DNA of 44,078 nt from Actinomadura sp. 7K507 (GCF_004348425.1 NZ_SMKK01000052.1:1-44078), one strand, 5' to 3'; counted from the stretch's first letter, positions 30,647-38,996 are shown. Numbers and translations are program-made. Notes: generated by a model not told the origin, from the letters alone.

Positions 30647-31312
30647 GTGATCGATCTCCAGCGCGACGGGGACGTCTACGTCCTGCGGTTCGACGCGGGT
30701 GAGAACCGTTTCAGCCCCGGCTTCCTCGACGCGGCCGAGGCCGCGCTCGACACGCTGGAGAAGAACGACGGGCCTGCCGCCCTGGTCACCGCCGGGACCG
30801 GCAAGTTCTACTCCAACGGCCTCGATCTCGACTGGCTCGGCGCCAACGAGGACAGGTTCGAGGACTACCTGCGCCGGATACACGGCCTGTTCGCACGCGT
30901 CCTGTCGCTGCCGATGCCCACGGTCGCGGCGCTGAACGGGCACGCTTTCGCGGGCGGCGGGATGCTGGCCCTCGCCCACGACTTCGCCGTCATGCGGACG
31001 GACCGGGGCTATTTCTGCCTGCCCGAGGTCGACCTCGGGATGACGTTCACGCCCGGGATGAACGCGCTGATCCAGGCGCGGCTGCCGAAGCGGACCGCGC
31101 ACGAGGCGATGGTCACCGGCCGCCGGTACACGGCCGCGCAGGCGGAGGAGGCCGGGATCGTCCAGCGCACCGCGGCCGAGGAGGAGGTCCTGCCCGCGGC
31201 CGTCGAGTGGGCGGCGTCCATGGCGGGCAAGAACGGCAAGACCGTGGGGAAGATCCGCGCGGACCTGTACCGGCCGGCGCTCGACGCGCTGAACGGCCCG
31301 GTCCTGCCCTGA
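30647..31312 (+). CDS. Enoyl-CoA hydratase/isomerase family protein
   Basis: The 221-residue protein has the crotonase-fold oxyanion-hole segments GKFYSNGLDLDWL and NGHAFAGGGMLALAHD and the CLPEVDLGMTFTPGM block that usually carries a catalytic acid. It lacks about 30-40 C-terminal residues compared with standard enoyl-CoA hydratases, as do the plant/actinobacterial delta3-delta2-enoyl-CoA isomerase-like proteins it resembles. It likely acts on an unsaturated or oxidised acyl-CoA. GTG at 30647 has AAGGAG 6 nt upstream. It is divergent from a TetR regulator and followed by an F420-type oxidoreductase, suggesting an inducible fatty-acid or xenobiotic catabolic unit. Confidence 0.9.
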   Translation: MIDLQRDGDVYVLRFDAGENRFSPGFLDAAEAALDTLEKNDGPAALVTAGTGKFYSNGLDLDWLGANEDRFEDYLRRIHGLFARVLSLPMPTVAALNGHAFAGGGMLALAHDFAVMRTDRGYFCLPEVDLGMTFTPGMNALIQARLPKRTAHEAMVTGRRYTAAQAEEAGIVQRTAAEEEVLPAAVEWAASMAGKNGKTVGKIRADLYRPALDALNGPVLP

Positions 31313-31338
31313 CCCTCGCCGCGGGACGGCCGCCGGAG

Positions 31339-31373
31339 TAGGTTACGTTCGACTGGAATCCGATTCGGTTACG
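31339..31373 (+). promoter_or_regulatory. Promoter and repeats before the F420 oxidoreductase gene
   Basis: TAGGTT (31339-31344) is a candidate -10. GGTTACG occurs at 31341-31347 and 31367-31373, flanking the palindrome GAATCCGATTC (31356-31366). The second GGTTACG abuts the Shine-Dalgarno. The arrangement suggests an operator at the transcription start. Confidence 0.4.
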
Positions 31374-31386
31374 GGAAGGGGTGCCG

Positions 31387-32433
31387 ATGCGCATCGGGAT
31401 GGGGCTCAACTACGCGGGCGGTTTCAAGGAGACCGTCGAGGAGCTGACCGACTTCGAGAAGGCCGGCCTCGACATCGTCTACGTGCCGGAGGCGTACAGC
31501 TTCGACGCGGTGAGCCAGATGGGCTACATCGCCGCCAGGACCGAGCGGGTGGAGATCGGCTCCGGCATCCTCAACATCTACTCGCGGACGCCGACCGCCA
31601 TCGCGCAGACCGCCGCGGGGCTGGACTACATCTCCGACGGGCGGTTCACGCTCGGCATCGGCGCGTCCGGCCCTCAGGTCATCGAGGGCTTCCACGGCGT
31701 GCCCTACACCGCGCCGCTCGGCCGCACCCGCGAGATCATCGAGATCTGCCGCAAGACTTGGCGGCGCGAGCGCGTCCAGCACGACGGCAAGTACTACAAG
31801 CTGCCGCTGCCGGCGGGGCAGGGCACCGGCCTCGGCAAGGCCCTCAAGATCATCAACCATCCGGTGCGGGCCGACATCCCGGTCATGGTCGCCGCGATCG
31901 GCCCGAAGAACGTCGAGCTGACCGCCGAGATCGCCAACGGCTGGGAGCCGATCTTCTACATGCCGGAGAAGGCCGAGGAGGTCTGGGGCGCGTCCCTGGC
32001 CGCCGGGAAGGCCAAGCGCGACCCGGCCCTCGGCGAGCTGGACGTGGTCGGGCAGTCGACGCTCGCCATCGGCGACGACGTGCAGGGCTACCTGGAGTTC
32101 GGGCGCCCGATGGCCGCGCTGTACATCGGCGGCATGGGCGCCAAGGGCAAGAATTTCTACAACGACCTCGCCCGCCGGTACGGCTTCGAGAAGGAGGCCG
32201 AGGAGATCCAGGACCTGTACCTGGACGGCAAGAAGGACGAGGCCGCCGCGAAGGTCCCGCACGAGCTGCTGGAGAAGATGTCGCTCATCGGCTCCGAGGG
32301 CCACGTGCGCGAGCGGCTCGCGGCGATGAAGGAGTCCGGCGTCACCACGCTGAACGTCTCCCCGATCGCGGGCGACCACAAGGGCCGCCTGGCCCTCATC
32401 GAGAAGGTCAAGGAGATGGCCGCCGACCTGTAG
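31387..32433 (+). CDS. LLM class F420-dependent oxidoreductase, Rv3520c-like
   Basis: The 348-residue protein is a luciferase-like TIM-barrel enzyme of the F420-dependent group, close in pattern to the mycobacterial Rv3520c family. Evidence is the N-terminal MRIGMGLNYAGGF strand, FEKAGLDIVYVPEAYSFD, IGSGILNIYSRTPTAIAQTA (the coenzyme-binding non-prolyl cis region), RFTLGIGASGPQVIEGFHG and the IPVMVAAIGPKNVELTAEIA block. The substrate is unknown; enoyl- or keto-type compounds are plausible given the neighbouring crotonase-fold enzyme. ATG at 31387 has GGAAGG 8 nt upstream; a GTG at 31381 is too close to the Shine-Dalgarno. A strong hairpin follows 40 bp after the stop. Confidence 0.92.
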   Translation: MRIGMGLNYAGGFKETVEELTDFEKAGLDIVYVPEAYSFDAVSQMGYIAARTERVEIGSGILNIYSRTPTAIAQTAAGLDYISDGRFTLGIGASGPQVIEGFHGVPYTAPLGRTREIIEICRKTWRRERVQHDGKYYKLPLPAGQGTGLGKALKIINHPVRADIPVMVAAIGPKNVELTAEIANGWEPIFYMPEKAEEVWGASLAAGKAKRDPALGELDVVGQSTLAIGDDVQGYLEFGRPMAALYIGGMGAKGKNFYNDLARRYGFEKEAEEIQDLYLDGKKDEAAAKVPHELLEKMSLIGSEGHVRERLAAMKESGVTTLNVSPIAGDHKGRLALIEKVKEMAADL

Positions 32434-32473
32434 GCACGGGCGCGGGACGCCCCGCCCGGAGCCGACGGACGAA

Positions 32474-32510
32474 CGTGGTCCGGCCACTGCGCGACAGCGG
32501 CCGGACCACG
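32474..32510. terminator. Terminator hairpin after the F420 oxidoreductase gene
   Basis: CGTGGTCCGGCC (32474-32485) pairs perfectly over 12 bp with GGCCGGACCACG (32499-32510); the 13-nt loop contains a further CTG/CAG pair. It lies 40 bp after the stop codon. Confidence 0.8.
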
Positions 32511-32548
32511 CCCGTCAGGCGCCGGTGACCCGCACACGCAGCACAGGG

Positions 32549-32612
32549 GCCCGCACGTCACACGGCCCGCACGTCACACGGCCCGCACGTCACACGGCCC
32601 GCACGTCACAGG
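32549..32612. repeat. 16-bp tandem repeat, four copies
   Basis: GCCCGCACGTCACACG is repeated at 32549-32564, 32565-32580 and 32581-32596 without change, with a fourth copy at 32597-32612 differing only in its last two bases (GG for CG... CACAGG). The array runs into the 3' end of the amine oxidase gene, whose TGA is formed by the repeat's TCA (32606-32608). Confidence 0.92.
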
Positions 32613-34084
32613 GCGGCGTGGACCTCCTTGGCGACGCGCTCGCCGGAGCGGACGGCCCCGTCCATGTAGCCCGTCCAGTAGTCGGACGTCTCGGTGCCCG
32701 CCCAGTGGATCGGGCCGCACGGCGCCCGCAGCGCCGGGCCGAAGGCGGTGAGCGCGCCGGGCGGGGCGATGCCGGTCGGGCCGCCGCCGCTCCACGTCTC
32801 GTTGTCCCACCGCTGGATCGCCGTGGCCCGCGGGGCGGCGGCCTTGTCGCCGAACAGCTTCCGGAACGAGTCGAGCCCGGCGGCCCGCACCTCGCTCTCC
32901 GGCGCGCCGTCGAGCTTCCTGATGTTGGCCTGGTTCATGAAGCCCATCAGGATGCCGCGCGACCCGTCCGGCGGGCTGTTGTCGAACGTCGCGTCGATGG
33001 CCCCGCTGTCGGCGATCGACTGCCCGGTCAGGCCGTCCGCCCGCCAGAACGGGGTGTCGTAGACGCCGATGAACTTGGCGATCGAGCCCATCGGATAGCG
33101 CTGCGTCAGCTGCGCCCGGCTCGCGGGCAGCGCCGGCGAGTAGTCGATCCTTCCGGCGATCGCCGGGGACATCGCGACCACGACCCGCTCGGCGGACACC
33201 GTGATCCCGTCCGCGTTGACGGTGACGCCGCCCGAGCCGGTGACGATCGACCGGACCGGCGCGTTGTAGCGGACGATGTCGCCCAGGCTCGCCGCCAGCC
33301 GGATCGGCACCTGCTCCGGGCCTCCGGCGAACCGGGACTCCTGCGCGCCGTCCTTGGTGTTGATCAGCCGGTCGATCGTGCCGGGGGTGCTCTCGTTGCC
33401 CGCGGCGGCCGCGTAGTGCAGCAGGTAGAGCAGCGACACCTCCTGCGAGCGCATCGACAGCGTGGAGGAGGCGAACGCGTCCATCAGGAACCGCGCCCCG
33501 CTGCTCAGCGAGTTCGACCGCGACCAGGTGTAGAACGTCTGGGCGTCCCACTCTTCGGCCTTCGGGGCCTTCCACGGTTCGCCGACCGGCACGTCCTTGA
33601 TCATGTCGCCGAGCTTGAACAGCGCGATCTGCAGGTCGATGACGCCCCAGTCCGGCGGCACCGCGCCGAGGATGCCGTCGGTCTCGTACAGGGACCGCGT
33701 GCCGTTGCGGTAGTAGACGTTCTTGCCGGTGTTGTAGGTCTTGAAGGTCTCCACGCCCATGTCGCGGGTGAGCGCGGTGATGCGGTCCTGGGTGGGGCCG
33801 ATGAACTCGGCGCCGCCCTCGGTGGTGGTGCCGTCGCCGAGCGGCAGGCCGTAGACGCGCCCGCCGGGCCGGTCCCGGGCCTCCAGGACGATCACCGACC
33901 GCCCGGCCGCGACGAGGTCGCGGGCCGCGGTCAGGCCGGACAGGCCGGCGCCGACGATCACCACGTCGGCGGTGGCGGGCGCGGTGCGGGCGGCGGCGGA
34001 CGGCGCCGCGGACGCGGAGACGACGGCTCCGGCGGCGGTGAGCGCGCCTGTGCCGAGCAGTCTGCGGCGGCTGACTCGGGTCAC
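32606..34084 (-). CDS. Flavin monoamine oxidase family protein, Tat-exported
   Basis: The 492-residue protein starts with a twin-arginine signal (S5-R-R-R-L-L-G11, then a hydrophobic Ala-rich helix to about residue 33), so it is exported folded with its FAD. The dinucleotide-binding motif VVIVGAGLSGLTAARDL and the ARDRPGGRVYGL segment follow, and the C-terminal IHWAGTETSDYWTGYMDGAV is the second FAD-binding block of amine oxidases. It should oxidise a primary or secondary amine to an aldehyde, H2O2 and ammonia in the cell envelope. GTG at 34084 has GGAGG 7 nt upstream. The promoter at 34142-34170 drives it divergently from pepQ. Confidence 0.92.
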   Translation of the reverse strand: MTRVSRRRLLGTGALTAAGAVVSASAAPSAAARTAPATADVVIVGAGLSGLTAARDLVAAGRSVIVLEARDRPGGRVYGLPLGDGTTTEGGAEFIGPTQDRITALTRDMGVETFKTYNTGKNVYYRNGTRSLYETDGILGAVPPDWGVIDLQIALFKLGDMIKDVPVGEPWKAPKAEEWDAQTFYTWSRSNSLSSGARFLMDAFASSTLSMRSQEVSLLYLLHYAAAAGNESTPGTIDRLINTKDGAQESRFAGGPEQVPIRLAASLGDIVRYNAPVRSIVTGSGGVTVNADGITVSAERVVVAMSPAIAGRIDYSPALPASRAQLTQRYPMGSIAKFIGVYDTPFWRADGLTGQSIADSGAIDATFDNSPPDGSRGILMGFMNQANIRKLDGAPESEVRAAGLDSFRKLFGDKAAAPRATAIQRWDNETWSGGGPTGIAPPGALTAFGPALRAPCGPIHWAGTETSDYWTGYMDGAVRSGERVAKEVHAAL

Positions 34085-34141
34085 TGGGATCCCTCCTGGG
34101 GGAAGTCCAAGAGCGGGGGGACGAAGATCCAACGGTCGGTC

Positions 34142-34170
34142 ACGCTAAGCCAGCCCGGAGATAAAGTCGA
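34142..34170 (-). promoter_or_regulatory. Promoter of the amine oxidase gene
   Basis: On the minus strand a TCGACT -35 (34165-34170) and TAGCGT -10 (34142-34147) are separated by exactly 17 nt, giving a leader of about 50 nt. Confidence 0.55.
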
Positions 34171-34215
34171 GGGTTCTTCATGTTTTGTGATCGCGCCGAG
34201 TCCACCGCCGTGCCC

Positions 34216-34221
34216 TAGAGT
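34216..34221 (+). promoter_or_regulatory. -10 box, leaderless pepQ transcript
   Basis: TAGAGT ends exactly 7 nt before the pepQ ATG. Confidence 0.6.
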
Positions 34222-34228
34222 CCTGGAC

Positions 34229-35305
34229 ATGGGGGAGACGCACATCGCCCGGCGACGCCGGCTGGCCGCGCTCGCCGCCGAGCGGGACGCCGGCGCCCTG
34301 CTGGTGACCCGGCTGGTCAACGTCCGCTACCTCACCGGCCTCGACAGCTCCAGGGCCGCGCTGCTCGTCGCGGCCGGCGGCGAGGCCGTGCTCGCGACCG
34401 ACGGCCGGTACGCCGGCATGGCCGCGCGGGTCTGCCCCGAACTCCCCGTCATCGTCGACCGGCAGGTGGCGGCGGCGCTGGTGACCAGGGCCGCCGCGGA
34501 CGGTCACGGCCGGCTCGGCTTCGAGGCCCACGACATCACCGTGGAGCAGCACGCCGCGCTCCGCGACCAGGCGGCGATCGAACTGACCGCGTCCGGTCAT
34601 CTCGTCGAGGGGCTCCGCCAGATCAAGGACGAGGAGGAGATCGCGCTGCTGCGCGAGGCGTGCGCGATCACCGACCGCGCGTTCGAGGCCGTCCTCCCCG
34701 GGATCCGCGCCGGCGTCACCGAGCGGGCCGTCGCCATCGCGCTCGAACGGGCGATGGTGGACCTCGGCGGCGACGGCCCCGCATTCGAGTCGATCGTCGC
34801 GTCCGGGCCGAACGGCGCCGTCCCGCACCACCATCCGGGCGGGCGCGAGCTCCAGCGCGGCGACCTGGTGACCATGGACTTCGGCGCCCGGTACGGCGGC
34901 TACCACGCCGACATGACCCGCACCGTCGCGATCGGCGAGCCCGCCGGCTGGCAGCGCGACGTCTACGACCTCGTCCACCGCGCCCAGGCCGCCGGCCTGG
35001 CCGCCGCAGTCCCCGGCGCCGACACCAAGGACGTCGACGCCGCCGCCCGCGACGTCATCAAGGCCGCCGGGCACGGCGACGCGTTCACCCACGGCCTCGG
35101 GCACGGCGTCGGCCTGGAGATCCACGAGGCTCCGCTCATGGGGTACGACAAGACCGGTAGGCTGATGGACCGAGTTCCGATCACGGCGGAGCCGGGGGTC
35201 TACCTCACGGACCGGGGCGGGGTCCGCATCGAGGACACGTTCGTGGTCCGGGCGGACGGCCCGGAGCTCCTCACTACAACGACCAAGGACCTGCTCGTGC
35301 TCTGA
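34229..35305 (+). CDS. pepQ: Xaa-Pro aminopeptidase/dipeptidase, M24 family
   Basis: The 358-residue protein has the creatinase-like N-terminal domain (about 1-125) and the pita-bread M24B catalytic domain. All five metal ligands are visible: D217 and D228 in [18 protein letters not shown]292 in [13 protein letters not shown]321 in EPGVY and E335 in RIEDTF. It releases N-terminal residues in front of proline from peptides in the cytosol. It is leaderless from ATG and is followed after 31 bp by efp, whose product also deals with proline (polyproline translation), a conserved actinobacterial order. Confidence 0.95.
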   Translation: MGETHIARRRRLAALAAERDAGALLVTRLVNVRYLTGLDSSRAALLVAAGGEAVLATDGRYAGMAARVCPELPVIVDRQVAAALVTRAAADGHGRLGFEAHDITVEQHAALRDQAAIELTASGHLVEGLRQIKDEEEIALLREACAITDRAFEAVLPGIRAGVTERAVAIALERAMVDLGGDGPAFESIVASGPNGAVPHHHPGGRELQRGDLVTMDFGARYGGYHADMTRTVAIGEPAGWQRDVYDLVHRAQAAGLAAAVPGADTKDVDAAARDVIKAAGHGDAFTHGLGHGVGLEIHEAPLMGYDKTGRLMDRVPITAEPGVYLTDRGGVRIEDTFVVRADGPELLTTTTKDLLVL

Positions 35306-35336
35306 CGCGCGGGCCCGCGACCGGGAGAACAACGCA

Positions 35337-35894
35337 GTGGCGACGACGAACGACCTGAAGAACGGCATGACGCTGAACCTCGACGGCCAGTTGTGGACCG
35401 TCCTGGAATTCCAGCACGTCAAGCCCGGCAAGGGCGGCGCGTTCGTCCGTACCAAGATCAAGAACGTGCTGTCAGGGAAGGTCGTCGACAAGACCTTCAA
35501 CGCCGGGACCAAGGTCGAGGTGGCCAGCGTCGACAAGCGGGAGATGCAGTACCTCTACCGCGAGGGCGACGACTTCGTCTTCATGGACACCGAGACCTAC
35601 GACCAGCCGAACATCCCCGCCGGGGTCGTCGGCGACGGGGCGAACTTCCTGCTCCCCGAGCAGAACGTCACGATCGCCTTCAACAACGAGAACCCCCTGT
35701 ACATCGAGTTGCCCGCGGCCGTCGTGCTGGAGATCACCGAGACCGAGCCCGGCCTGCAGGGCGACCGCTCCACCGGCGGCAGCAAGCCCGCCACCCTGGA
35801 GACCGGCGCGCAGATCCAGGTGCCGCTGTTCATCACCACGGGCGAGAAGGTCAAGGTCGACACCCGTTCCGGCGAGTACCTCGGCCGCGGCTGA
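35337..35894 (+). CDS. efp: Translation elongation factor P
   Basis: The 185-residue protein shows the three-domain EF-P pattern: KOW-like domain I with [18 protein letters not shown], domain II, and the C-terminal [20 protein letters not shown] block. EF-P rescues ribosomes stalled at proline runs. The lysine at the loop tip is K32; the loop reads PGKGG, whereas many actinobacterial EF-Ps carry PGKGP, where the second Pro is reported to stiffen an unmodified lysine loop. No EpmA/EpmB/EarP or YmfI gene is nearby. GTG start with GGGAGA 8 nt upstream. Confidence 0.97.
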   Translation: MATTNDLKNGMTLNLDGQLWTVLEFQHVKPGKGGAFVRTKIKNVLSGKVVDKTFNAGTKVEVASVDKREMQYLYREGDDFVFMDTETYDQPNIPAGVVGDGANFLLPEQNVTIAFNNENPLYIELPAAVVLEITETEPGLQGDRSTGGSKPATLETGAQIQVPLFITTGEKVKVDTRSGEYLGRG

Positions 35895-35896
35895 GG

Positions 35897-36313
35897 ATGG
35901 GCGCTCGGACGAAAGCACGCAAGCTGGCGCTGGACATCCTGTTCGCGGCGGAGCTGCGGGAGGAGGAGCCGACCGCGGTGCTCGCCGGCCGGGGCCGTCC
36001 CAACCAGGACGAGCTGGCCGAGTACCCGCACGCCGTACGGCTTATCGAAGGCGTCCAGGAGCACCGGGAACGCATCGACGAGCTGATCGCCACCTACGCC
36101 ACCGGCTGGACGCTGGACCGGATGCCGGTCGTCGACCGCAACGTCCTCCGGATGGGCGCGTTCGAACTGCTGTGGGTCGACGATGTTCCCGACGGCGTCG
36201 CCGTCAGCGAGGCGGTCGGCCTGGCCACCGAGCTGTCCACCGACGAGTCCCCGCGCTTCGTCAACGGCCTCCTCTCCCGCCTCCAGCAACTGAAGCCCTC
36301 GCTCTCCCTGTAG
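35897..36313 (+). CDS. nusB: Transcription antitermination factor NusB
   Basis: The 138-residue protein is all-helical and begins with the NusB signature ARTKARKLALDILFAAELRE. The later RMPVVDRNVLRMGAFELLW and SPRFVNGLLSRL blocks complete the family pattern. NusB binds BoxA RNA with NusE (S10) to promote processive rRNA transcription. It follows efp by 2 bp and is surely cotranscribed. In Streptomyces nusB is next to bldD; here a methyltransferase gene follows instead. Confidence 0.96.
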   Translation: MGARTKARKLALDILFAAELREEEPTAVLAGRGRPNQDELAEYPHAVRLIEGVQEHRERIDELIATYATGWTLDRMPVVDRNVLRMGAFELLWVDDVPDGVAVSEAVGLATELSTDESPRFVNGLLSRLQQLKPSLSL

Positions 36314-36355
36314 CCGCGTTGCCGTTCCGCCCCACGGCGCGGCACCGCGGGCGAC

Positions 36356-36361
36356 TAGGCT
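36356..36361 (+). promoter_or_regulatory. -10 box of the methyltransferase gene
   Basis: TAGGCT ends 8 nt before the ATG at 36370, close to leaderless spacing. Confidence 0.45.
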
Positions 36362-36369
36362 GGACAAGG

Positions 36370-37155
36370 ATGAGCGACGTTAGGGGAGCGGCGGTGACCG
36401 GCCGGCAGCAGAAGCGGGTGCGGGGCGGCACCCGTGTGCGCAGCGCGGTTCTGTGGGAGGCGCTGCGCGCCGTCCTCGAACGGATCGCCCCGGAGGCCGG
36501 CCAGAGCGAGGTCGTCGACGTCGGCGGCGGCACCGGCGGCTTCGCGGTGCCCCTCGCCGAGCTCGGGCACCGGGTCACCGTGGTCGACTCCAACCCCGAC
36601 GCGCTGGCGGCGCTGGAACGCCGCGCCGCCGAGTCCGGGGTGAGCGTGCGGGCCGTGCAGGGCGACGCCGTCGACCTGCCCGACCTGCTGGGCCCGGACG
36701 CCGCCGACCTGGTGCTGTGCCACAGCGTCCTGGAGTACGTCGACGATCCCGGCGCGGCGATGGCGGCGCTGACCGGCACCGTCCGTGGCGGCGGCTCGGT
36801 CAGCATCCTGGTCGCGGGCCAGATCGCCGCCGCGCTGCACCGCGCGGTGTCCGGGCACTTCGACGACGCGCGCCAGGTGCTGACCGACCCGTCCGGACGG
36901 TGGGGCGAGAGCGACCGGATGCCCCGCCGGTTCACCAGGGAGACGCTGTCGTCGCTGGTGCGGGGCGCGAACCTGCGGGTCGCCGAGCTGCACGGCGTAC
37001 GGATCTTCGCCGACCTGGTGCCGGGCGGCATGCTGGACGGCGACGCCGACTCGGCCGACGCGCTGATCGCCCTGGAGTCCGTCGCGGCCGTCCACCCCGT
37101 CCTGCGCGATCTCGCCACCCAGCTGCATCTGGTGGCCGACAAGCCGGCCGGGTAG
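36370..37155 (+). CDS. Class I SAM-dependent methyltransferase
   Basis: The 261-residue protein has a Rossmann methyltransferase core with motif I VVDVGGGTGGFAVPLAELG starting at residue 48, acidic motif II VTVVDSNPDALAAL, the motif III-like GDAVDL, and motif IV LVLCHSVLEYVDDP, the last typical of ubiquinone/SmtA-type enzymes. Its substrate is unknown. The N-terminal RQQKRVRGGTRVRSAVLWEAL helix resembles actinobacterial proteins found next to dinB. The ATG at 36370 fits the promoter spacing, though a GTG at 36394 is in frame. It lies 5 bp before dinB, so the two are probably cotranscribed. Confidence 0.88.
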   Translation: MSDVRGAAVTGRQQKRVRGGTRVRSAVLWEALRAVLERIAPEAGQSEVVDVGGGTGGFAVPLAELGHRVTVVDSNPDALAALERRAAESGVSVRAVQGDAVDLPDLLGPDAADLVLCHSVLEYVDDPGAAMAALTGTVRGGGSVSILVAGQIAAALHRAVSGHFDDARQVLTDPSGRWGESDRMPRRFTRETLSSLVRGANLRVAELHGVRIFADLVPGGMLDGDADSADALIALESVAAVHPVLRDLATQLHLVADKPAG

Positions 37156-37160
37156 CGGCC

Positions 37161-38426
37161 GTGAGTCGCAAGCAGCAGCTGCACCGGCCGGGGCCGCAGC
37201 CGGGCCCGCCCGCCGACGACACCGGATGCTCCATCCTGCACGTGGACATGGACGCCTTCTTCGTCAGCGTCGAGCTGCTGGAACGGCCGGAGCTGCGGGG
37301 CCGCCCCGTCATCGTGGGAGGCGCGGGGCCGCGCGGGGTGGTGTCGGCGGCGTCCTACGAGGCCCGCCGGTTCGGCGTGCACTCGGCGATGCCGATGACC
37401 CGGGCGCGGCGGCTGTGCCCGCGGGCGGTCGTCCTGCCGGTGAGCCACGGCAAGTACTCCCGCGTGTCCGCGGCGGTGTTCGAGATCTTCCGCTCCGTCA
37501 CGCCGCTGGTGGAGGGCCTGTCGCTGGACGAGGCGTTCCTCGACGTGGCGGGCGCCGGGCGGCGGCTCGGCCGGCCCGCCGTGATCGCGGAGATGATCCG
37601 GGAGCAGGTCCGGGACCAGCAGGGGATCACCTGCTCGGTCGGCGTCGCGAGCACCAAGTTCATCGCCAAGCTGGCCTCGACGCTGTGCAAACCCGACGGG
37701 CTGCTCGTCGTCCCCGCGGACGGCGCCGTCGACCTGCTCCACCCGCTGCCCGTCGCGTCCCTCTGGGGCGTCGGGGAGCGGACGGAGCAGGCGCTGACCC
37801 GCCTGGGGCTGCGGACCGTCGGGCAGCTCGCTCAGGTGCCGCTGAGCACGCTGCAGCGGGAGCTGGGCAACGCGCTGGGCGCCCATCTGCACGAGCTGGC
37901 CTGGGGCCGCGACCCCCGCGAGGTCGTCCCCCACACGCCCGACAAGAGCATCGGCGCCGAGGAGACGTTCGACACCGACATCGACGACCCGGAGGTCATC
38001 CGCCGGGAGCTGCTGCGGCTCTCGGAGAAGGTCGGCGCGAGGCTGCGCGAGAGCGGGAACGCCGGTCGGACGGTGAGCGTCAAACTGCGGATGGCGAGCT
38101 TCAAGACGATCACGCGGGCGCGGACGCTGGACGAGCCGACCGATCTCGCCCGTGTGATCTATATCACAGCCTGCGCCCTCTATGAGGGCGCGGGGCTGGA
38201 TCGGGTACGTCTCCGACTGGTCGGGGTCCGGGTGGAGAACCTGGGTCCCGCCGGCGAGGCCCCCCGTCAGCTCGCCCTGGACGAGCCGGAAAGCGGCTGG
38301 CGTGAGGCCGAGCGTGCCATGGATCAGGTCGCTCACCGGTTCGGTCGCGGTGCGGTCCGCCCCGCCGCGCTCGTCCGGCGTGCAGCCGATGGTGACGGAC
38401 GTGACGGCAGGGACGGAAGACAATGA
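37161..38426 (+). CDS. dinB: DNA polymerase IV (Y-family)
   Basis: The 421-residue protein is a Y-family translesion polymerase. Catalytic acids are D29 and D31 region in LHVDMDAFFVSVE and D123-E124 in SLDEAFLDV. The finger/palm motif GPRGVVSAASYEARRFGV, the thumb helix-hairpin-helix SLWGVGERTEQALTRLGLRT and the little-finger block KSIGAEETF complete the pattern. No C-terminal beta-clamp QL-x-LF peptide is obvious; a QLALDEPE segment near residue 372 may play that role. The GTG at 37161 lies 5 bp after the methyltransferase stop. Confidence 0.95.
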   Translation: MSRKQQLHRPGPQPGPPADDTGCSILHVDMDAFFVSVELLERPELRGRPVIVGGAGPRGVVSAASYEARRFGVHSAMPMTRARRLCPRAVVLPVSHGKYSRVSAAVFEIFRSVTPLVEGLSLDEAFLDVAGAGRRLGRPAVIAEMIREQVRDQQGITCSVGVASTKFIAKLASTLCKPDGLLVVPADGAVDLLHPLPVASLWGVGERTEQALTRLGLRTVGQLAQVPLSTLQRELGNALGAHLHELAWGRDPREVVPHTPDKSIGAEETFDTDIDDPEVIRRELLRLSEKVGARLRESGNAGRTVSVKLRMASFKTITRARTLDEPTDLARVIYITACALYEGAGLDRVRLRLVGVRVENLGPAGEAPRQLALDEPESGWREAERAMDQVAHRFGRGAVRPAALVRRAADGDGRDGRDGRQ

Positions 38427-38497
38427 AAGATGGCTGTGAGGTGACCGGCGCCGGGCCCTCGGCGGGCCGTTCGCTTTCGTACGCTCGACAGTGCTCG

Positions 38498-38503
38498 TAT
38501 TCT
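38498..38503 (+). promoter_or_regulatory. Candidate -10 of the DUF3040 gene
   Basis: TATTCT lies 70 nt before the GTG start; TTTCGT 17 nt upstream is a weak -35. The rest of the 147-bp gap between dinB and this gene shows no other structure I can interpret. Confidence 0.4.
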
Positions 38504-38573
38504 GGGCATATCACCGTTGAGGTTCGCGTCCTGCATCGGATACCCCGCCGTGGGGCTGTCGTTGGGAGGTGCC

Positions 38574-38984
38574 GTGCCGCTCTCTGAGCACGAGCAGCGC
38601 ATGCTCGAACAGATCGAATCGGCTTTGTACGCCGAGGATCCCAAGTTCGCTCACGCGGTTCGCTCGACCAACCCTCAGGTCCACTACAAGCGCCGGATCG
38701 TCAAGGCCGCCTTCGGCTTCGTCGTGGGCGTCTGCACCCTGATGGCCGGTCTTGTGATCAACGCGGGCACCGCCACCATCGCGGTCAGCGTGACCGGCTT
38801 CCTCCTCATGGTGGTGAGCTGCGTCTGGGCGCTGACGAGCTGGAAGCGGATGACGGGCGTCGGAGACGAGGCCGCGCCCCCGCAGGGCGGTGACGGCCGG
38901 CAGGCCGACCCCGCCAAGCCCGCCAAGGCGGGTTTCATGGAACGCATGGAAGAGCGCTGGCGCCGCCGCACCGAAGGCGACTGA
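38574..38984 (+). CDS. DUF3040 family membrane protein
   Basis: The 136-residue protein begins with the diagnostic PLSEHEQRMLEQIE...LYAEDPKFA block of DUF3040. Two transmembrane helices follow (about residues 43-62 and 66-86), then a polar Lys/Gln-rich C-terminus ending in a charged helix with many Arg. The GTG is preceded by GGAGGT (38565-38570). The function is unknown. In many actinobacteria such a gene lies close to mraZ and the division/cell-wall cluster, which, given the MoxR-DUF58-TgpA genes here, may begin just beyond the right end of the window; that is inference. Confidence 0.9.
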   Translation: MPLSEHEQRMLEQIESALYAEDPKFAHAVRSTNPQVHYKRRIVKAAFGFVVGVCTLMAGLVINAGTATIAVSVTGFLLMVVSCVWALTSWKRMTGVGDEAAPPQGGDGRQADPAKPAKAGFMERMEERWRRRTEGD

Positions 38985-38996
38985 CCCGCCGCTCTC

